A DNA stretch of 64,000 nucleotides from Prostheceraeus crozeri (lineage: Eukaryota > Platyhelminthes > Polycladida > Euryleptidae), in assembly GCA_907163375.1 (NCBI GenBank), contig CAJQUW010001629.1, positions 22,501 through 86,500 of the forward strand, read 5' to 3'. Shown one piece after another: positions 33,855 to 45,548 of this stretch (position 1 is its first letter; the number at the start of each line of letters is the position of its first letter). The notes beneath the pieces were generated by a model. It was given only the letters and a program-made list of their open reading frames with translations, was not told the DNA's origin and did no database searches. A program made the translations under genes and the position numbers.

Positions 33855-35116
33855 TTAAAGCACACTATTTCTTGATTTCGTTCCGGATCTAACGAATTCG
33901 ATGCTGCTGGTGATGATGTTATAGGGTGTGGTGAAGCAGAAATTGTAGGCACGTCAACATGGGGTTGTGCTGTAGTTGGAAGGTCGCTCGTCCTGTGTAC
34001 AGCCGAGGTTGGTGAAGAATAACCTAATTGTCTGCCCTGCGGAGGTGTGTAAACATTTTGAGGAATAAGCGGTAATTGTCTTATCTGGCGATCATGTGAT
34101 GCAGAGCGCCAAGGTACAGAGACATTGTTTGGCCATATTTGATGTTGTGGTGACGACTGAGCGCCTCGAGAACCATATTGATACACTGGTTGTCGAAAAT
34201 TTCGACGCTCTACTGGAGTCGTTGCCGACGTAATGGATCGGAACGGTGAAGTACAGGAGGCAGCAATGTGGCCAAAGTTATTGCACTTATAGCAACGTAT
34301 GGAAGAATTAGAAGCAGAAATAGTAGAAGTCCGTGTCTGCGGAACATTTGCATCTACCCTTTCAAATCGAGTGACGACATCCAAGTAGTCGTTCAATGAA
34401 TTTGGTGGAAACCTGCACATTGACAATTTAACATCCCTACTTGTATCTCGTGACATTAGCGTATTCAAAACTCGACGCTCCAAGTCATCGGTACGCAAAT
34501 CTGGGAATGCGTGTCTGCCAATGCGCAGAAGTACATCAGCGTAATCGCGGATTGTCTCATCTTTCGTCCGCATACGCGACTCGCACGCCGCTTCCGCCTC
34601 GACGTTTGTTGCAAACGGGCAATACCTACATCGCAATTCGTGGATCATTTCTGCGTAAGTGTGGGTATCTGCTCGATCCACAACAATTTCATTAGGCCTA
34701 CCAACGGTTTTGATCAATAACAAATGCAATTTACGTGAATCTGAAAAGTTATCGGCGAGCAACTCGAAGACCTTGAGCCAACGATCAAAGGCTAATTCCC
34801 CATCAAATTTTTGCAAAGCATTTAAATCATCCGGGATTTTACTTGTATTTGATGGCTTATCCTGTAATAAAGAGGTGCATTTGTGTTCAATGGTATCGAG
34901 TTTTGTCTGGAGCTTAGCCAGATCGTGGACTATGTCAGAAGTTAAGTTCATGTTTGCAATACCTTTCCCTTCTGCTTCTCGTCTAGTAAAAAAATCAAGG
35001 TCATCAGCGTTCAAAACAGGTTCACCATCCGTTTTGACACGTGATTCCTGCTGACTCCTACCCCGGAATGGTGTTGTAGCTGAAAACCCCGTCGAACCAA
35101 AGCCATAGTGCGACAT
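33794..35116 (-). CDS. gag: gypsy gag, fossil
   Basis: A 440-residue minus-strand frame starting MSHYGFGSTGFSATTP, about 40 nt inside the 5' LTR. A coiled or helical capsid-like region (DLAKLQTKLDTIEH, then DGELAFDRWLKVFELL and YCPFATNVEAEAACESRM) is followed by two CCHC nucleic-acid-binding knuckles: CYKCNNFGHIAASC (about 34290) and CFKCSGKGHIARFC (about 33850). Length and layout fit Ty3/gypsy gag. It forms the particle core and packages RNA. The frame looks whole. Confidence 0.92.
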   Translation of the reverse strand: MSHYGFGSTGFSATTPFRGRSQQESRVKTDGEPVLNADDLDFFTRREAEGKGIANMNLTSDIVHDLAKLQTKLDTIEHKCTSLLQDKPSNTSKIPDDLNALQKFDGELAFDRWLKVFELLADNFSDSRKLHLLLIKTVGRPNEIVVDRADTHTYAEMIHELRCRYCPFATNVEAEAACESRMRTKDETIRDYADVLLRIGRHAFPDLRTDDLERRVLNTLMSRDTSRDVKLSMCRFPPNSLNDYLDVVTRFERVDANVPQTRTSTISASNSSIRCYKCNNFGHIAASCTSPFRSITSATTPVERRNFRQPVYQYGSRGAQSSPQHQIWPNNVSVPWRSASHDRQIRQLPLIPQNVYTPPQGRQLGYSSPTSAVHRTSDLPTTAQPHVDVPTISASPHPITSSPAASNSLDPERNQEIVCFKCSGKGHIARFCTAGNAQKR

Positions 35117-35154
35117 AATGGAATACTGATCGGTTCTATACCGCTGCCACCAAG

Positions 35155-36199
35155 TGTAACGGGCCGAGCTAGTAGATGTAAATTAGTTGGATAGGTATGA
35201 TGCGCGTACTGTAAGTGTTACGTTATAAACCTACCGATTGCTGCCAGTGGTGTCCTTTGAATCCTCAGCAGTCTCCAATCCTTTAGCTCTTGTCGTAGAA
35301 GCAGTCGTAGAAGCAGTCGCAGAAGCAGCAGGAGCAGCAGCAGTTCACTATTAAGGTTATTTATTATTATTCTGAGAACAATACCCAAACCAGAAGGCCT
35401 ATAGGTATTATTCACGGCACTAATTTTAACCAACCCAAGGTAGGACAATATCAAATATAGGATATGTAGGATATAGGCAGGACAATATCAAATTACCAGA
35501 CCAACCGTATCAAAGGCTATAAGCTAGTTATTATTAACACGTGAATGACTTTAAGTCTAACCCAACTCCGAAGAGCTATAGGTCTATTATTATTATTATT
35601 ATCTGTGACAGCGTAAACCCAACTCGGAGAGCTTTAGGTTTCTTATTATTAATACTATGTACGTGAAATAGCAAACCCAACTCGGAGAGCTATAGGTTTG
35701 TTGTTATTATATTTAACTTATGTAGCAGAGCAAACCCAACTCGTGAAGTTATAAGTTTACTCAACCACTACACTTACTATACAATTTATTTAATAAACAA
35801 ATGTGTCACTATTCTCTATACATAAACATATAACACAATCACACCGGACAAGTCACATACCACGTTGCCGTATACTTTGTTACTGATTGTTTCGTTCTAG
35901 TCGTGAACAGAGTTCACCAAATTTATTAAATCGACTTATAAAGCATATTTAAACGACAGCGTCGTTCATTTTGTTATTGGTAATCATTTGGATATTGCAT
36001 GCCTTCTATTATTCGGCACCTATATATATCATGACTATATATAATTCGTTGTTTCCCAGTACCATCAATAAGCAGAATAAGCATAAATAATACATTTAAA
36101 TGTACACATTTTCATGCCATTTAAAAACGAAACTAACATTTATAGTTTCATTGAAGTGTCACGTAATCAATATTATCATAGTAAAACAATACTACTACA
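35155..36199 (-). repeat. 5' LTR of the gypsy element
   Basis: 1045 bp with the same ends as the other LTR. On the minus strand the inner flank begins cttggtggcagcggtatag. The tggtggcagcgg is a plausible tRNA primer-binding site. The element's promoter should lie in this repeat, but a definite TATA is not singled out in such AT-rich DNA. Confidence 0.93.
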
Positions 36200-38081
36200 A
36201 TATTCCTCTGTAGGGATACGTTTGCTTTCATCCAGTATAGCAAGTAACACATAATAGTGTCAACTTATTGCATATATACTGGTTAGTTTTTTCGTGAAAC
36301 ATTATAGTTCATAACTCCGCTCATTATTGAAAATTTCATTAGGTAGCTATCACCTATAGATATCAGCAGGCGCGTAACCAGGATATCATTTCCGGGGGGC
36401 ACAAAATTCAAATATAGTCCCAGTTATATTTTATACCTCTATTTGATTTCATATGGGAAAGATGATGAAATTGATCTTTTATGATCGATTGTTTATGAAC
36501 AACAGTTGTCTATTCCAGTCATACAATTGATCCGTACTTTTGAGAATGATTTGACTGAATATTTGTGTTATTCGCTGTGAAATATGTCCAGTACAAGAAT
36601 TTTTCAGACACGCCAAATATTTGCGTACGCACGTACCCTGTTAATCGTATTCCTGTACCGTATTGTACGAATACACTACAATTTAATTTGACTTAACAAA
36701 TAATGCAAACTTGCCGTCCTTTTTAGTATTACATTCATGGATAATTGAGTGTTAGGTCCCATTGTATGTGAGTAGGTGCTATGTGAGTTATTCTTCCTTC
36801 AACTGCTTCATTAACGGAGCTCTTCCGCGTTCCCATCAAAGAGAAACACCCTTTTTCATCAAGTTTCATTTTAAGTTTTGATTTTGTCATGTTTCAATTT
36901 ACTTACTTTTATTGTGATTTTATCGATTGGAAATGTAGCCTACCATTGTTTTTTTTTATAGAAAGTGGTATTTGTTATAAAAAAGTCCTATTTTTCTTGG
37001 TCCACCGCTTGTCTATCTTGGTCCACCCATTAGGTGCACATTAAATTTCATCGATCCGTTTTTAATAGCATCTGCAGATCTGCATATAGGATCAAGTTAT
37101 ATATTGGCTGAGCCTCGGATGTCAATGCGCTAGGCTGTTTACTCGCATGCACTATACAGCAGGGCGACACACTCGCGCACCGGATGAAGCCGGCGACGCC
37201 ACACATTTCGTCGCGCTAGGGATGTTGATTGCCTGATGAAGGCAATGTCTAATTCTTTTGATCACATGAGAAATGCACATACACACAAAGAGATTGAGAG
37301 TGGCCTGTCATCACTAGTGACACTATTACATAAGAGGCCTTCACTTAGTTGCTCGATGTTTGAAGCAATTTGTTTGCATGTGACAATTCTCAGTATCAGA
37401 TGCCTCAATAACAAAAAAATACAATATCTATTGGGCTACTTCGGCTGTGAGAGGATCATGGCTATACGAAAACTGGAAATGAAACCACGAAAGCATGGCA
37501 AAGTTTGATATTGGAATTCGTGCCCATATAGAATATCGAAATAGGGCCAGCATGCTACTATTCCAGGCATCGTCCAAGCTCATATTCAGTTCCTCAATTG
37601 TACACTGATAATGCAGGAGCTAGCTCTTTGTGTCTCATAGTGGGAAAATCCATATTCAAAACAACGTAATTTTGGCTACACGACTACCATGCAATTTTTT
37701 GACTTCTTGTACTTGCTAATGCAATGTATGCATGTACATTGCTCTTCACATTTGATTTTTTGAATGTGATTTTCGGCTCTATATTTGAAAATGTATTACA
37801 TCTCTCTCTCTAACATGATATCAGAATTTGGAAGTGATACGAGAACATTTAGGTTCAATTGAATTGTTTGGTGACATAACAATTTTTCATTCTGGTCGCA
37901 TTTTAACAAACCGTGATCAATTTTCTGAAAATGACTGTAGAACTCATTGTTGAGTAAGATTTCAACACAGCTCCCCTTGCTATGTTTGGCATAATAGCTT
38001 GTCAAGTAGTGTACTATAGTCCTGCAGATTGTTCATAACAACCATTCCTATAATTAAGACAACTTTTGTCATCATTTTCAG
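36200..38081. other. no gene seen; presumed 5' part of the CACTA element
   Basis: No credible coding frame. A cactatacagcagggcg phrase at about 37149 has the right CACTA start, but no matching inverted end was found downstream, so the element's left border is not fixed. Confidence 0.35.
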
Positions 38082-39968
38082 ACGATAAATGAAGAGGAAA
38101 AGAAAAAGGAATGAATACAACCGAAGACGGATTTCTGCTCACAGATTTTGTCAGCGGAAACATGAACCTGAAGCAAGCAATGAGTCGGAAATCTCAAGTG
38201 ACTCTAGTCAGACAGTGACTAACCCGCAAACTGCCAACTCCATAGTTCCATTGGCTTCCACTGATGAACCCATGATTCCTGTATCGAATGCAGAATCGTC
38301 TTGCTCCTCTAGCAGTGATGTTTCCGAGGGAATTGTACCTGTCATGTCTTCTCCTCCAGTAAGACAGTCCATGCGCACAGATTTGCCGGACAGTGATCAT
38401 TCAATGTCAGACAATGAATCTGGAAGTTATTCCGATGACTCTGACAACAATTTCTTCCAAAAATTAGCCGGATGGATAGTTGAACAAAATGTACCTCATA
38501 CATCAGCCGATAAACTTTTGAAGATTTTGAAATCAAGTGGACATCCTGAGCTCCCTATATCCACGAGAACCCTCCTAGCAACTAGACGGACAGTCTTGAC
38601 AACGGAAGTTTCTAATATGGAATTCTATCATGTTGGGTTGTCATGTCAATTGTCTCGGACACTTGCAAGTTATCCGCCTGATGCACTTTTGGAAATCGGC
38701 ACATTGCACTTGCTGCTGAATGTTGACGGCATAAACATATTCAAAAGCTCGAGCAAATCCTTGTGGCCAATTTTATGCTATATATCAAATTTGAAGCCGA
38801 AGCGTGTCTTCCCGGTTACACTGTGCTATGGTGCATCTAAACCGCAGAATTTGGACTTTCTAATACCGATAATATCTGAGTTGAAGCAATTGATTTTACA
38901 AGGATTTGAATTCGAAAGCGGAGCTTTCAGGAAATCATTCGCCATCAAATTGCATGGTGTAGTATGTGATGCTGCCGCCAGAGCAATGGTAAAAGCAACT
39001 AAGCAGTTCAGCGGATACCGTGGTTGTGATAAATGTGAGCAAAGAGGAACATGGGTTGGGAGGATGACATATCCATTGTCAGATCAGACCTGTAGGACCG
39101 ATGAATCATTTAGAGAAATGCGCGATGAAGAGCATCACAAAGGAACGACGCCTTTCCTAGAGTTGCCAATTGATATGGTGAAGTCATTTCCAATCGATTA
39201 CATGCACCAGGCTTGCCTGGGTGTTCAAAGGAAGTTGATCCTCACCTGGATGAGAGGTCCATTGAAAACAAGGATGTCTGCAGCTGAAATTCTAAGGATT
39301 TCTCAGCAGCTAATCTCATTTCGCAATGACATCCCTGGGGACATTTTTGCTCGGAAGCCACGTGGTCTCATCGCTATAGATCGAGTCATGACCATAGTCA
39401 CACAGCTCAAAGACTGATTCTGCTTTTCATTTCTCGGTGCAAAATTATTTACGGGGATGAATTTTTGGTGTACAACGTTCATTCACTTGAACACATTACG
39501 TCCGATGCGGTTCAGTATGGAAGTGTTGATTCATGTGGAGCATTTCCTTTTGAAAATTGCCTTCAAAAGTTGAAGAAGTTGATAAGATCTCCTCGCAACC
39601 CTGTATCACAGATTGTCAAGCGAATGCACGAACATATTTTGCCACCAATCGGAGAATCAATGGAACCTAAATTGTCATCAACAGGACCAAGGAATGTGTA
39701 TTCACTCTCAGACTCGATTTTCGTTGAGGTAGTTGAAACAGACACAGTAACTCCTGGGAAGGCTGTTTGTCGTGTTTATCGGAGAACGACTGCATTATTT
39801 GACACACCATTTGATTCTAATTTGATTGGTGCCGTTGCAGCTTCTCCTGCACACAGTAGAATGGAAGAAGTTCCAATTGCGTCTCTTCGAAAGCGTTCTA
39901 TCTGCCTGAAGAAGCGTAATCACAAATTTTACTTCTTGTGTGTATTGCATGACATAAGCAGCTGATTG
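38082..39968 (+). pseudogene. CACTA/EnSpm-type transposase (animal, Transposase_21-like)
   Basis: A 5' UTR intron acceptor (cattttcag, to 38081) precedes the ATG at 38089. The frame begins with a basic leader and a Ser/Asp-rich region. The conserved animal CACTA core follows: LLLNVDGINIFKSSSKSLWP (about 38710), KLHGVVCDAAARAMVKATK, YRGCDKCEQRGTW, RTDESFREMRDEEHH and SFPIDYMHQACLGVQRKLI (about 39190). The first frame stops at 39415. A second frame, already open from about 39393, carries the continuation (LLFISRCKIIYGDEFLVYNV, CGAFPFENCLQKLKKLIRSP) to a stop near 39966. The segment normally between these blocks looks shortened, so there is a deletion with a frameshift. It otherwise encodes the DDE-type recombinase. 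Confidence 0.85.
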
Positions 39969-40479
39969 AAAGCAGTTAAAGAAGTTATGATATACCGAGT
40001 TGCTCTTAAAAAACAGACCTGGAACCAAATTGTGAAACCTGGAATTGGTTCAAGCGAGTCACTGATTCTACTTTGTGAAAGAAATATTATATTGAAGCGG
40101 TCTAATTATTTTGTTAATATTATAATCCGCTCGTGCTACCAATGGTTTCACAATTTGTTGTCCTAGACTTTTTATGACACTATCTGAATTGCATTATCTG
40201 TGTGTTCAGTCAAATCTCCCACGCTACCAATTTTGAGGATACTGTACATATTTCTTGTTTATTGAATATACGCCTACAACGACTTGAAAAAGTGCTTTGT
40301 TGAGAAGTCAATTGTTCTGGATTATTGCAATGTATTCACCAATATTCTAGTGACAAAGACTTCTGGCCCACCTGGTATACAGCATATGCTGATGAAACCA
40401 TTGATATAGGAATGCACAACCAATGAAAATATTGCCATGCATGGAATCAGAGATTCTTTTTTTATTTTTCAGTGCTATC

Positions 40480-43400
40480 ATGTCTAGCAACGATAAACCT
40501 TTCCTGGTTGTAGAATTCACCGAAGAAAAGTCCACTTCCATCATTTTTAAAGACTGGCTGAAGACTGATGATGTGAGTGTTCAGAAACAATTTTGATATA
40601 CATTTTTTAACAACTTGCATTGTCCTCTACTTCTAGGAATTGAAATAGACCTACTGAAAGGGCTCAAAGAAGGGAGATTCCTTACAAGAAATACTGGACA
40701 CTGCACTCTATCCAAATATGCTCCTACTGTAGTAAGAAATTGCGATTATATGAATATAGTTGATTTACTGTATAATGGCAAAAAAAGGATCATGTTGTTA
40801 TTCGAATCAAGACAAGCTGATGATTCGAAACATTTTCTGTATGTGATGATATGGGAGCACCATTTTCATTTTGAATCAGGAAATTTTTTACTTTCAATTG
40901 TCCAAAATTTTGAATGAAAATTGACAATTTGTATCTCATTTAGATGATTGGCAAACTGCACGAAGGAGGTTGCAGAGATCATCAGGGAACGAGATTCTAT
41001 CAACAGATGACAATGCAACCAAAGAATCAGGGAAACGAAAAAGGGAAACAAATCCACGCCTTTTGCCTGGATATTTTGGAGATGTGCACCTAGAAAGTAA
41101 GCTTTGCATTGAAAATATTATCAAAAATGTCGCACACTTTCAATGAGCCTATGTCATAGCAGCTTGTGGTCCCAAAGTTTAGGCAGAAGGATCAAAACTG
41201 TTTTCCTCCATAGAGTTCAAAGAATGTAAAGAAAGTAGACAAATATATTTAGCAAAAACTCCATCATTACAATGATCTAGACCAGGGGTTCTCAACTCAA
41301 AAATTCGGCGGCCACATTTCCTCTCATTTTTCTAATGAATATACTACCGGGCCGAAGTACTTGAAATGAAACATTTTTCGACTCAATACATGACCAAAGA
41401 ACCCCTACAGGCCCATAAAATAAGTTTATAATAGTAGTAGTAAAGTGTATATATTTTCATCAAATAAAAATCGTATTGTACAAATGTTGTAGGCAGATAC
41501 AGAAAAAATGCACAGAAGGAAGGTAACTAAGCATGCATGTATGAGTACATAAGTTAGACGTCGTGAAACAGTAAAAGTACAGCTTGAACATTTAATACAG
41601 ACTGGAAGAAATATCGATACCTTTATTGTAATCTCGACATACGCGAATAAGAAATGAGTTCTGACGTCTATCTGTGCGAGCAGCGCCGAGCATAAAGTGC
41701 TTTGTATATTGTAGACGTGGAGGTACAAGGTCACTCAAAGGATGAAATGGATTTTCGCTTTTGAGAAGTAGAGAGAAGGCTTTCTTGTCAAACAGTTTAT
41801 CAATGTCTGGCATGATGTCACACTTACACATGTAGCCACAAATGATGTGATGAGCACGTCTAGTGATTCTTCGAATTATCGATGACACGGCTTGAGTTCT
41901 GTGGCAAAAAAGAGGAGCAGCATATGTCAGTACAGAGACGATCATTGCGTTGAAAACTTCAACCAATTTACTCCTGTGTAAGTACGATTTTAGGCGACGA
42001 ATAGCATAGAGTCCTAGGTATACCTAGGTAATATAAGCCTAGAGCGAGCCTATTATATGAATTGATTAGTTAGAGTTGATGAACGCGTATATTAATGTTT
42101 TAATAATTGACCTGCACAGATTTCAACATTTGCTTCTTCTACACGATTTTTCAAAAATCCTATAAATGAATAAGGCCATTAAAATCTTGAAATCTATTGT
42201 CAAAATCGATTCGAACTTGTCTTTGAATCCATTAATGGACTCATACAAATCAGTCTTTCGATAGTCTTTCCTTTACTCTTTGTTGAGTCTGTTGAGGTGC
42301 ACACTGACATTTGTCAAAATTACAAGGTCGAAAACGAATTCGTCAACTCTCAACTCACTATAAGAAGTGCTGCAATCAGACAAAAATATTTCTACCTCTT
42401 CTAAAACACTCGAATGAATCGTTCCAAAACATTTCCACGGGAGATCCATCGAACATACTTCAACAGCTGTAAGTACGTGTATTGATTTTCGCATTTCTGG
42501 AGTGAAGATTTGAAACTTCTATGTTTAGATGCATTTGATCTAATGTGATCAATTATCTTAATCATCTATAGCCGCTCGTCTTCCTCACTCGTTTCAACGC
42601 GGGCCACTGCCAACAAGCTGGCGGGCCACGGGTTGAGAACCCCTGATCCAGACTTTTCTAAACCACGACACCTTTCCAATTAGTACGTGTTCTCACGGCA
42701 TACCAGTATCGAACACCAGCGCCACTCATTAATTATTTTTTAATCATTAATCATAGTTTTAATTTTATGCAGATAAAAGACCTCGACTGGACTGGCAAGT
42801 TGATAACTGTTCTTCATTTGATGCATGTAACTTGATGATTATCCTCGAAACATACTTTCAGATATATCCTTTTCTCAGCAATCCGATCAATTTCCGTCAC
42901 TCAGTAAGTTGCACGACTATACCTACTATAACGACATGTGATCATGATTGTGTCAGTCATTTTAGACTGTTGCAATCAGTTTCAGATTCTGCTTAATATT
43001 GTTAGATATAGTTAGTGTGTGCACTTTTGATTTCTTGCTTGTATGATGGACTGTTGAACCACGCATATGCCTGCTCGAAAATAGTCATTCCATCGAAATT
43101 TTGTATTGCTAATATAGCGAGTGTGTTGGTCTGCCTAGATCCATTCGCAAATATCTTTCAGTTTACGATGCTCCAATTTCTCATTTTTGAAATTTCAGAT
43201 ACATGCATAAACCAGTCTCAATTGGGCGACATTCAACGTAAGTCTCCGCTGCTTCGGCCTTGTGATTGACAAAAATTTCAGTTTTGCATATTCTGCCATC
43301 GAAATCTTCTATATTGCAGCTGGAGAAAATGCCAATCCAAACATACGTCAACACCGATTTACAGTAGGTGAATAGTCTGATATAGGCCTACTTTATTTCA

Positions 43401-45548
43401 CCTCAGTCATTTTGATTCTTTCATTACAAGCTTAACATGTCCTTTGCAGATACATATCAATCCACTTCGAAGTTTGCTTGTGCAAGCAATGCATATCCAC
43501 TAGGTGAGTATTGAACTGAATAGTTACACGATTCATTGAATATAACCCGAAGAGTAGATCCACATCAATCATCCATTTTTTGCTGGTGTTATGATTTGTG
43601 TTTTCCTGTGTTGTGTATTTACCCGTAGGAAAATACATGTATGTCATGGAACTGATGCATTATAGCTTTTCCGCTCGGTTGTTCTAAATCCCATCGCAAT
43701 AATAAAAATAATTCATATATTTAACACTATAACAGCCGAACTTTATTTATACCTAGAGCAGCCAATTAGTCAAAATTGACTACTTTTGAATATTTTTGGT
43801 TGACGTCTCAATAAGCTCATGTACCGCGCACGATGAATAATTCTACAGTTCATCTCTTCACCATCTTCTTCTTCTTGCAAGCTCACTGCATGCATGTTTT
43901 GACCCATTTACAAATCCATTATTCTTAGAAATAATCATGGCCAAGGCCTGCACCTAGTCCAGCCCATTGGCCTATGACCTTTGCATGTAGGCTATGTGCA
44001 TGTTCATCTATGCAGATTTAAGCCAATTAATGAAATTTGACAAAATGACCTTGACTTCATCCTAGCCTTAAGAAATACAAAATATTCTCGTGTGCTAATG
44101 ACATCATACATGATCATTTTCCAGATTTCGAAAGAAGAATCCTTCAAAGAATTGACGAGATAGATGCGAATGTGAAGCTGATTTTGGAGCGTAAAGATGC
44201 GGATATCGATGTTGAGGAGGACTTCAAGAAGTGTGAAAGTATCAGTGAATTAAAGAATGTTTTCCACAATTTGGATAAGAGTCAGAGAAAGGATATAGTA
44301 AGTCTTCGACATTGTGCTTCATCAAAGTTACAAGAGTTTGACAGAGCCATCACATTGCATGTATTACCAAGGAATCATTATTAGAACTGGATAGACCTCG
44401 TGTGGAACATCATGATGTCTCTTTGTTCGCATCGCATAAGTTACTTATCACTTTTCTGGATAATTACTTGGCTACAATTCAAAATAGGTTGCATTTCTAC
44501 ACGTGCTCTTTAATTGTGGTGCTCCTAGTTTCATCAGCAGTCACTACTTTTGTATTTCAGAAACTTCAGAATTCAAATGCTAATCACAAAATTCATCCCA
44601 CAATATGTAGACTTAATTGCAGACTGTTATCTGTCCTATATCTTCACAACTAAGTGTATGAAGAGTCACCTGGAGAAGTTTATTTATGTGACTGTCACCA
44701 ATAACAGGAAAATGCCAGGAATTGAAAATATTAGGTTAATTGACTAGGAACCAACACGTTGAACTCGAAGCATCAACCTTCTTGTCAAAAACCTTGAGAC
44801 AATTTCTGCAATTGTCCACATGCCAATCAGTTGTTTCATGTACATTAATTGGAACCAGAAACATGAGGTCAGACTAATTAATTGTTAGAAATAAAACTAA
44901 TATATTTTAAAATCTAAATGTCCCTGTAATTATATGAGAACAATTTTCAAATCATGCGACGAGAAAATGCAGGAGCAACCTTTGAATGAACAAAAGATAT
45001 TAGGCTACAGCACTAGCCATTGAAAAACAAGCAACGTTTTCTGTAGACTGAGATCATCGTATCAAGCTCAGTGATAGATGATTAATGAGGTCATCAGCCT
45101 TCGGCCAATGCCTCTTGGAGCGTTCATACACATTTGAGCTAGGCTCTGCATAAAGACTCGCTACGCAGCACTCAGAAACAATGTTTGAATGACACCGTTA
45201 TACAATGTTTTCTCTTCTACAATTTCAGATAAAAGAATTAAGCAAAGTGAGTGGCAGACGGCTCCAGGATTCTGTTAATAGAATGTTCCAACGGACAGCT
45301 GGGAACATCGTTTGGTGCCGTTTCAGTCTATATGGAAAACGTGGAAAGGAGTCTCTAAAGAACTCAAGCGTTTATAGATGCTTCATCAGTAGGTGCTTCT
45401 CATTTCGAAAAAGTTGTCTTCATTGACTTGATTCTTTGCAGAAGCCATCCGATTGATTCATCCCACGGCCTCTGACTCGGCAATCGAGGAGGAATTAAGT
45501 GAATTCCTAAAGCATGCCCCATCACGACGGGGAGGATATCTTTTTGCT
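40480..45548 (+). CDS. DUF4806-type second gene of the CACTA element, multi-exon
   Basis: Inferred from splice sites and family pattern. Exon 1 is 40480-40572 (MSSNDKPFLVVEFTEEKS, typical DUF4806 start). Exon 2 ends at 40758 (REIPYKKYWTLHSIQ). Exon 3 is 40943-41096 (DWQTARRRLQRSSGNEI). Exon 4 is 42773-42903 (KRPRLDWQVDNCSSF). Possible small exons are 43199-43237, 43320-43363 and 43450-43503. A large exon at 44125-44297 (FERRILQRIDEIDANVKLIL) is followed by 45229-45388 (GNIVWCRFSLYGKRGKESL) and 45442-45548 (EEELSEFLKHAPSRRGGYLF), the last two forming the DUF4806 domain. Exon 2's start and the 43199 exon have frame conflicts, so it may be decaying. The terminal exon is unknown. Such genes accompany animal CACTA transposases; their role is unknown. 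Confidence 0.65.
41430..41990 (-). mobile_element. LINE fragment (CR1/Jockey-like RT C-terminus) nested in hAT
   Basis: A minus-strand frame (41966-41592) reads MVEVFNAMIVSVLTYAAPLF, then ITRRAHHIICGY and, near its end, RTDRRQNSFLIRVCRDYN. This is the typical end of CR1/Jockey-group reverse transcriptases. The 3' side ends in a (TAG)n-like microsatellite near 41435, as such LINEs often do. No endonuclease or RT core is present. It splits the hAT remnant. Confidence 0.7.
42170..42500 (-). pseudogene. hAT transposase remnant (ZBED5/GTF2IRD2-like)
   Basis: A minus-strand frame includes RVDEFVFDLVILTNVSVHLN and LNRLNKE, followed in another frame by SINGFKDKFESILTIDFK. This matches the LAFLTDITxHLNxLNxxLQG region of Charlie-type hAT transposases. 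Only about 100 codons survive, so it cannot mobilise itself. Confidence 0.65.

Larger units (their letters stand above)
27858..36199 (-). mobile_element. Ty3/gypsy LTR retrotransposon with TatD-type domain
   Basis: An 8.3-kb element on the minus strand, bounded by LTRs with TG...CA ends and by a 4-bp target duplication (atat, 27854-27857 and 36200-36203). Order from the 5' LTR is gag with two CCHC knuckles, then pol (protease, RT, RNase H, integrase, long C-terminal extension with a TatD-like nuclease), a polypurine tract and the 3' LTR. The LTRs are of unequal length but nearly identical where both exist, so insertion looks recent. All parts are present; it looks broken, with about two breaks in pol. 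No envelope is seen. Confidence 0.95.
41283..42645 (-). mobile_element. hAT transposon inserted in an intron of the DUF4806 gene
   Basis: The ends are caggggttctcaactc (41283-) and its inverted partner gggttgagaacccctg (-42645), the common hAT/Charlie-type terminus. An 8-bp target duplication flanks it: atctagac at 41275-41282 and atccagac at 42646-42653, with one mismatch. Length is 1363 bp. It holds a transposase remnant and a LINE fragment, both on the minus strand. It lies wholly in the intron between exons 3 and 4. Confidence 0.93.

Noticed and set aside
37149-37180. cactatacagcagggcg as the left end of the CACTA element
   Set aside because: No inverted partner was found downstream, so the border is unsupported.
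41426-41734. A hydrophobic minus-strand protein
   Set aside because: Off-frame reading of the LINE fragment.
44561-44680. An extra exon of the DUF4806 gene after the acceptor at 44560
   Set aside because: In the required phase it reaches a stop and shows no family match; joining 44297 to 45229 keeps phase and matches the domain.
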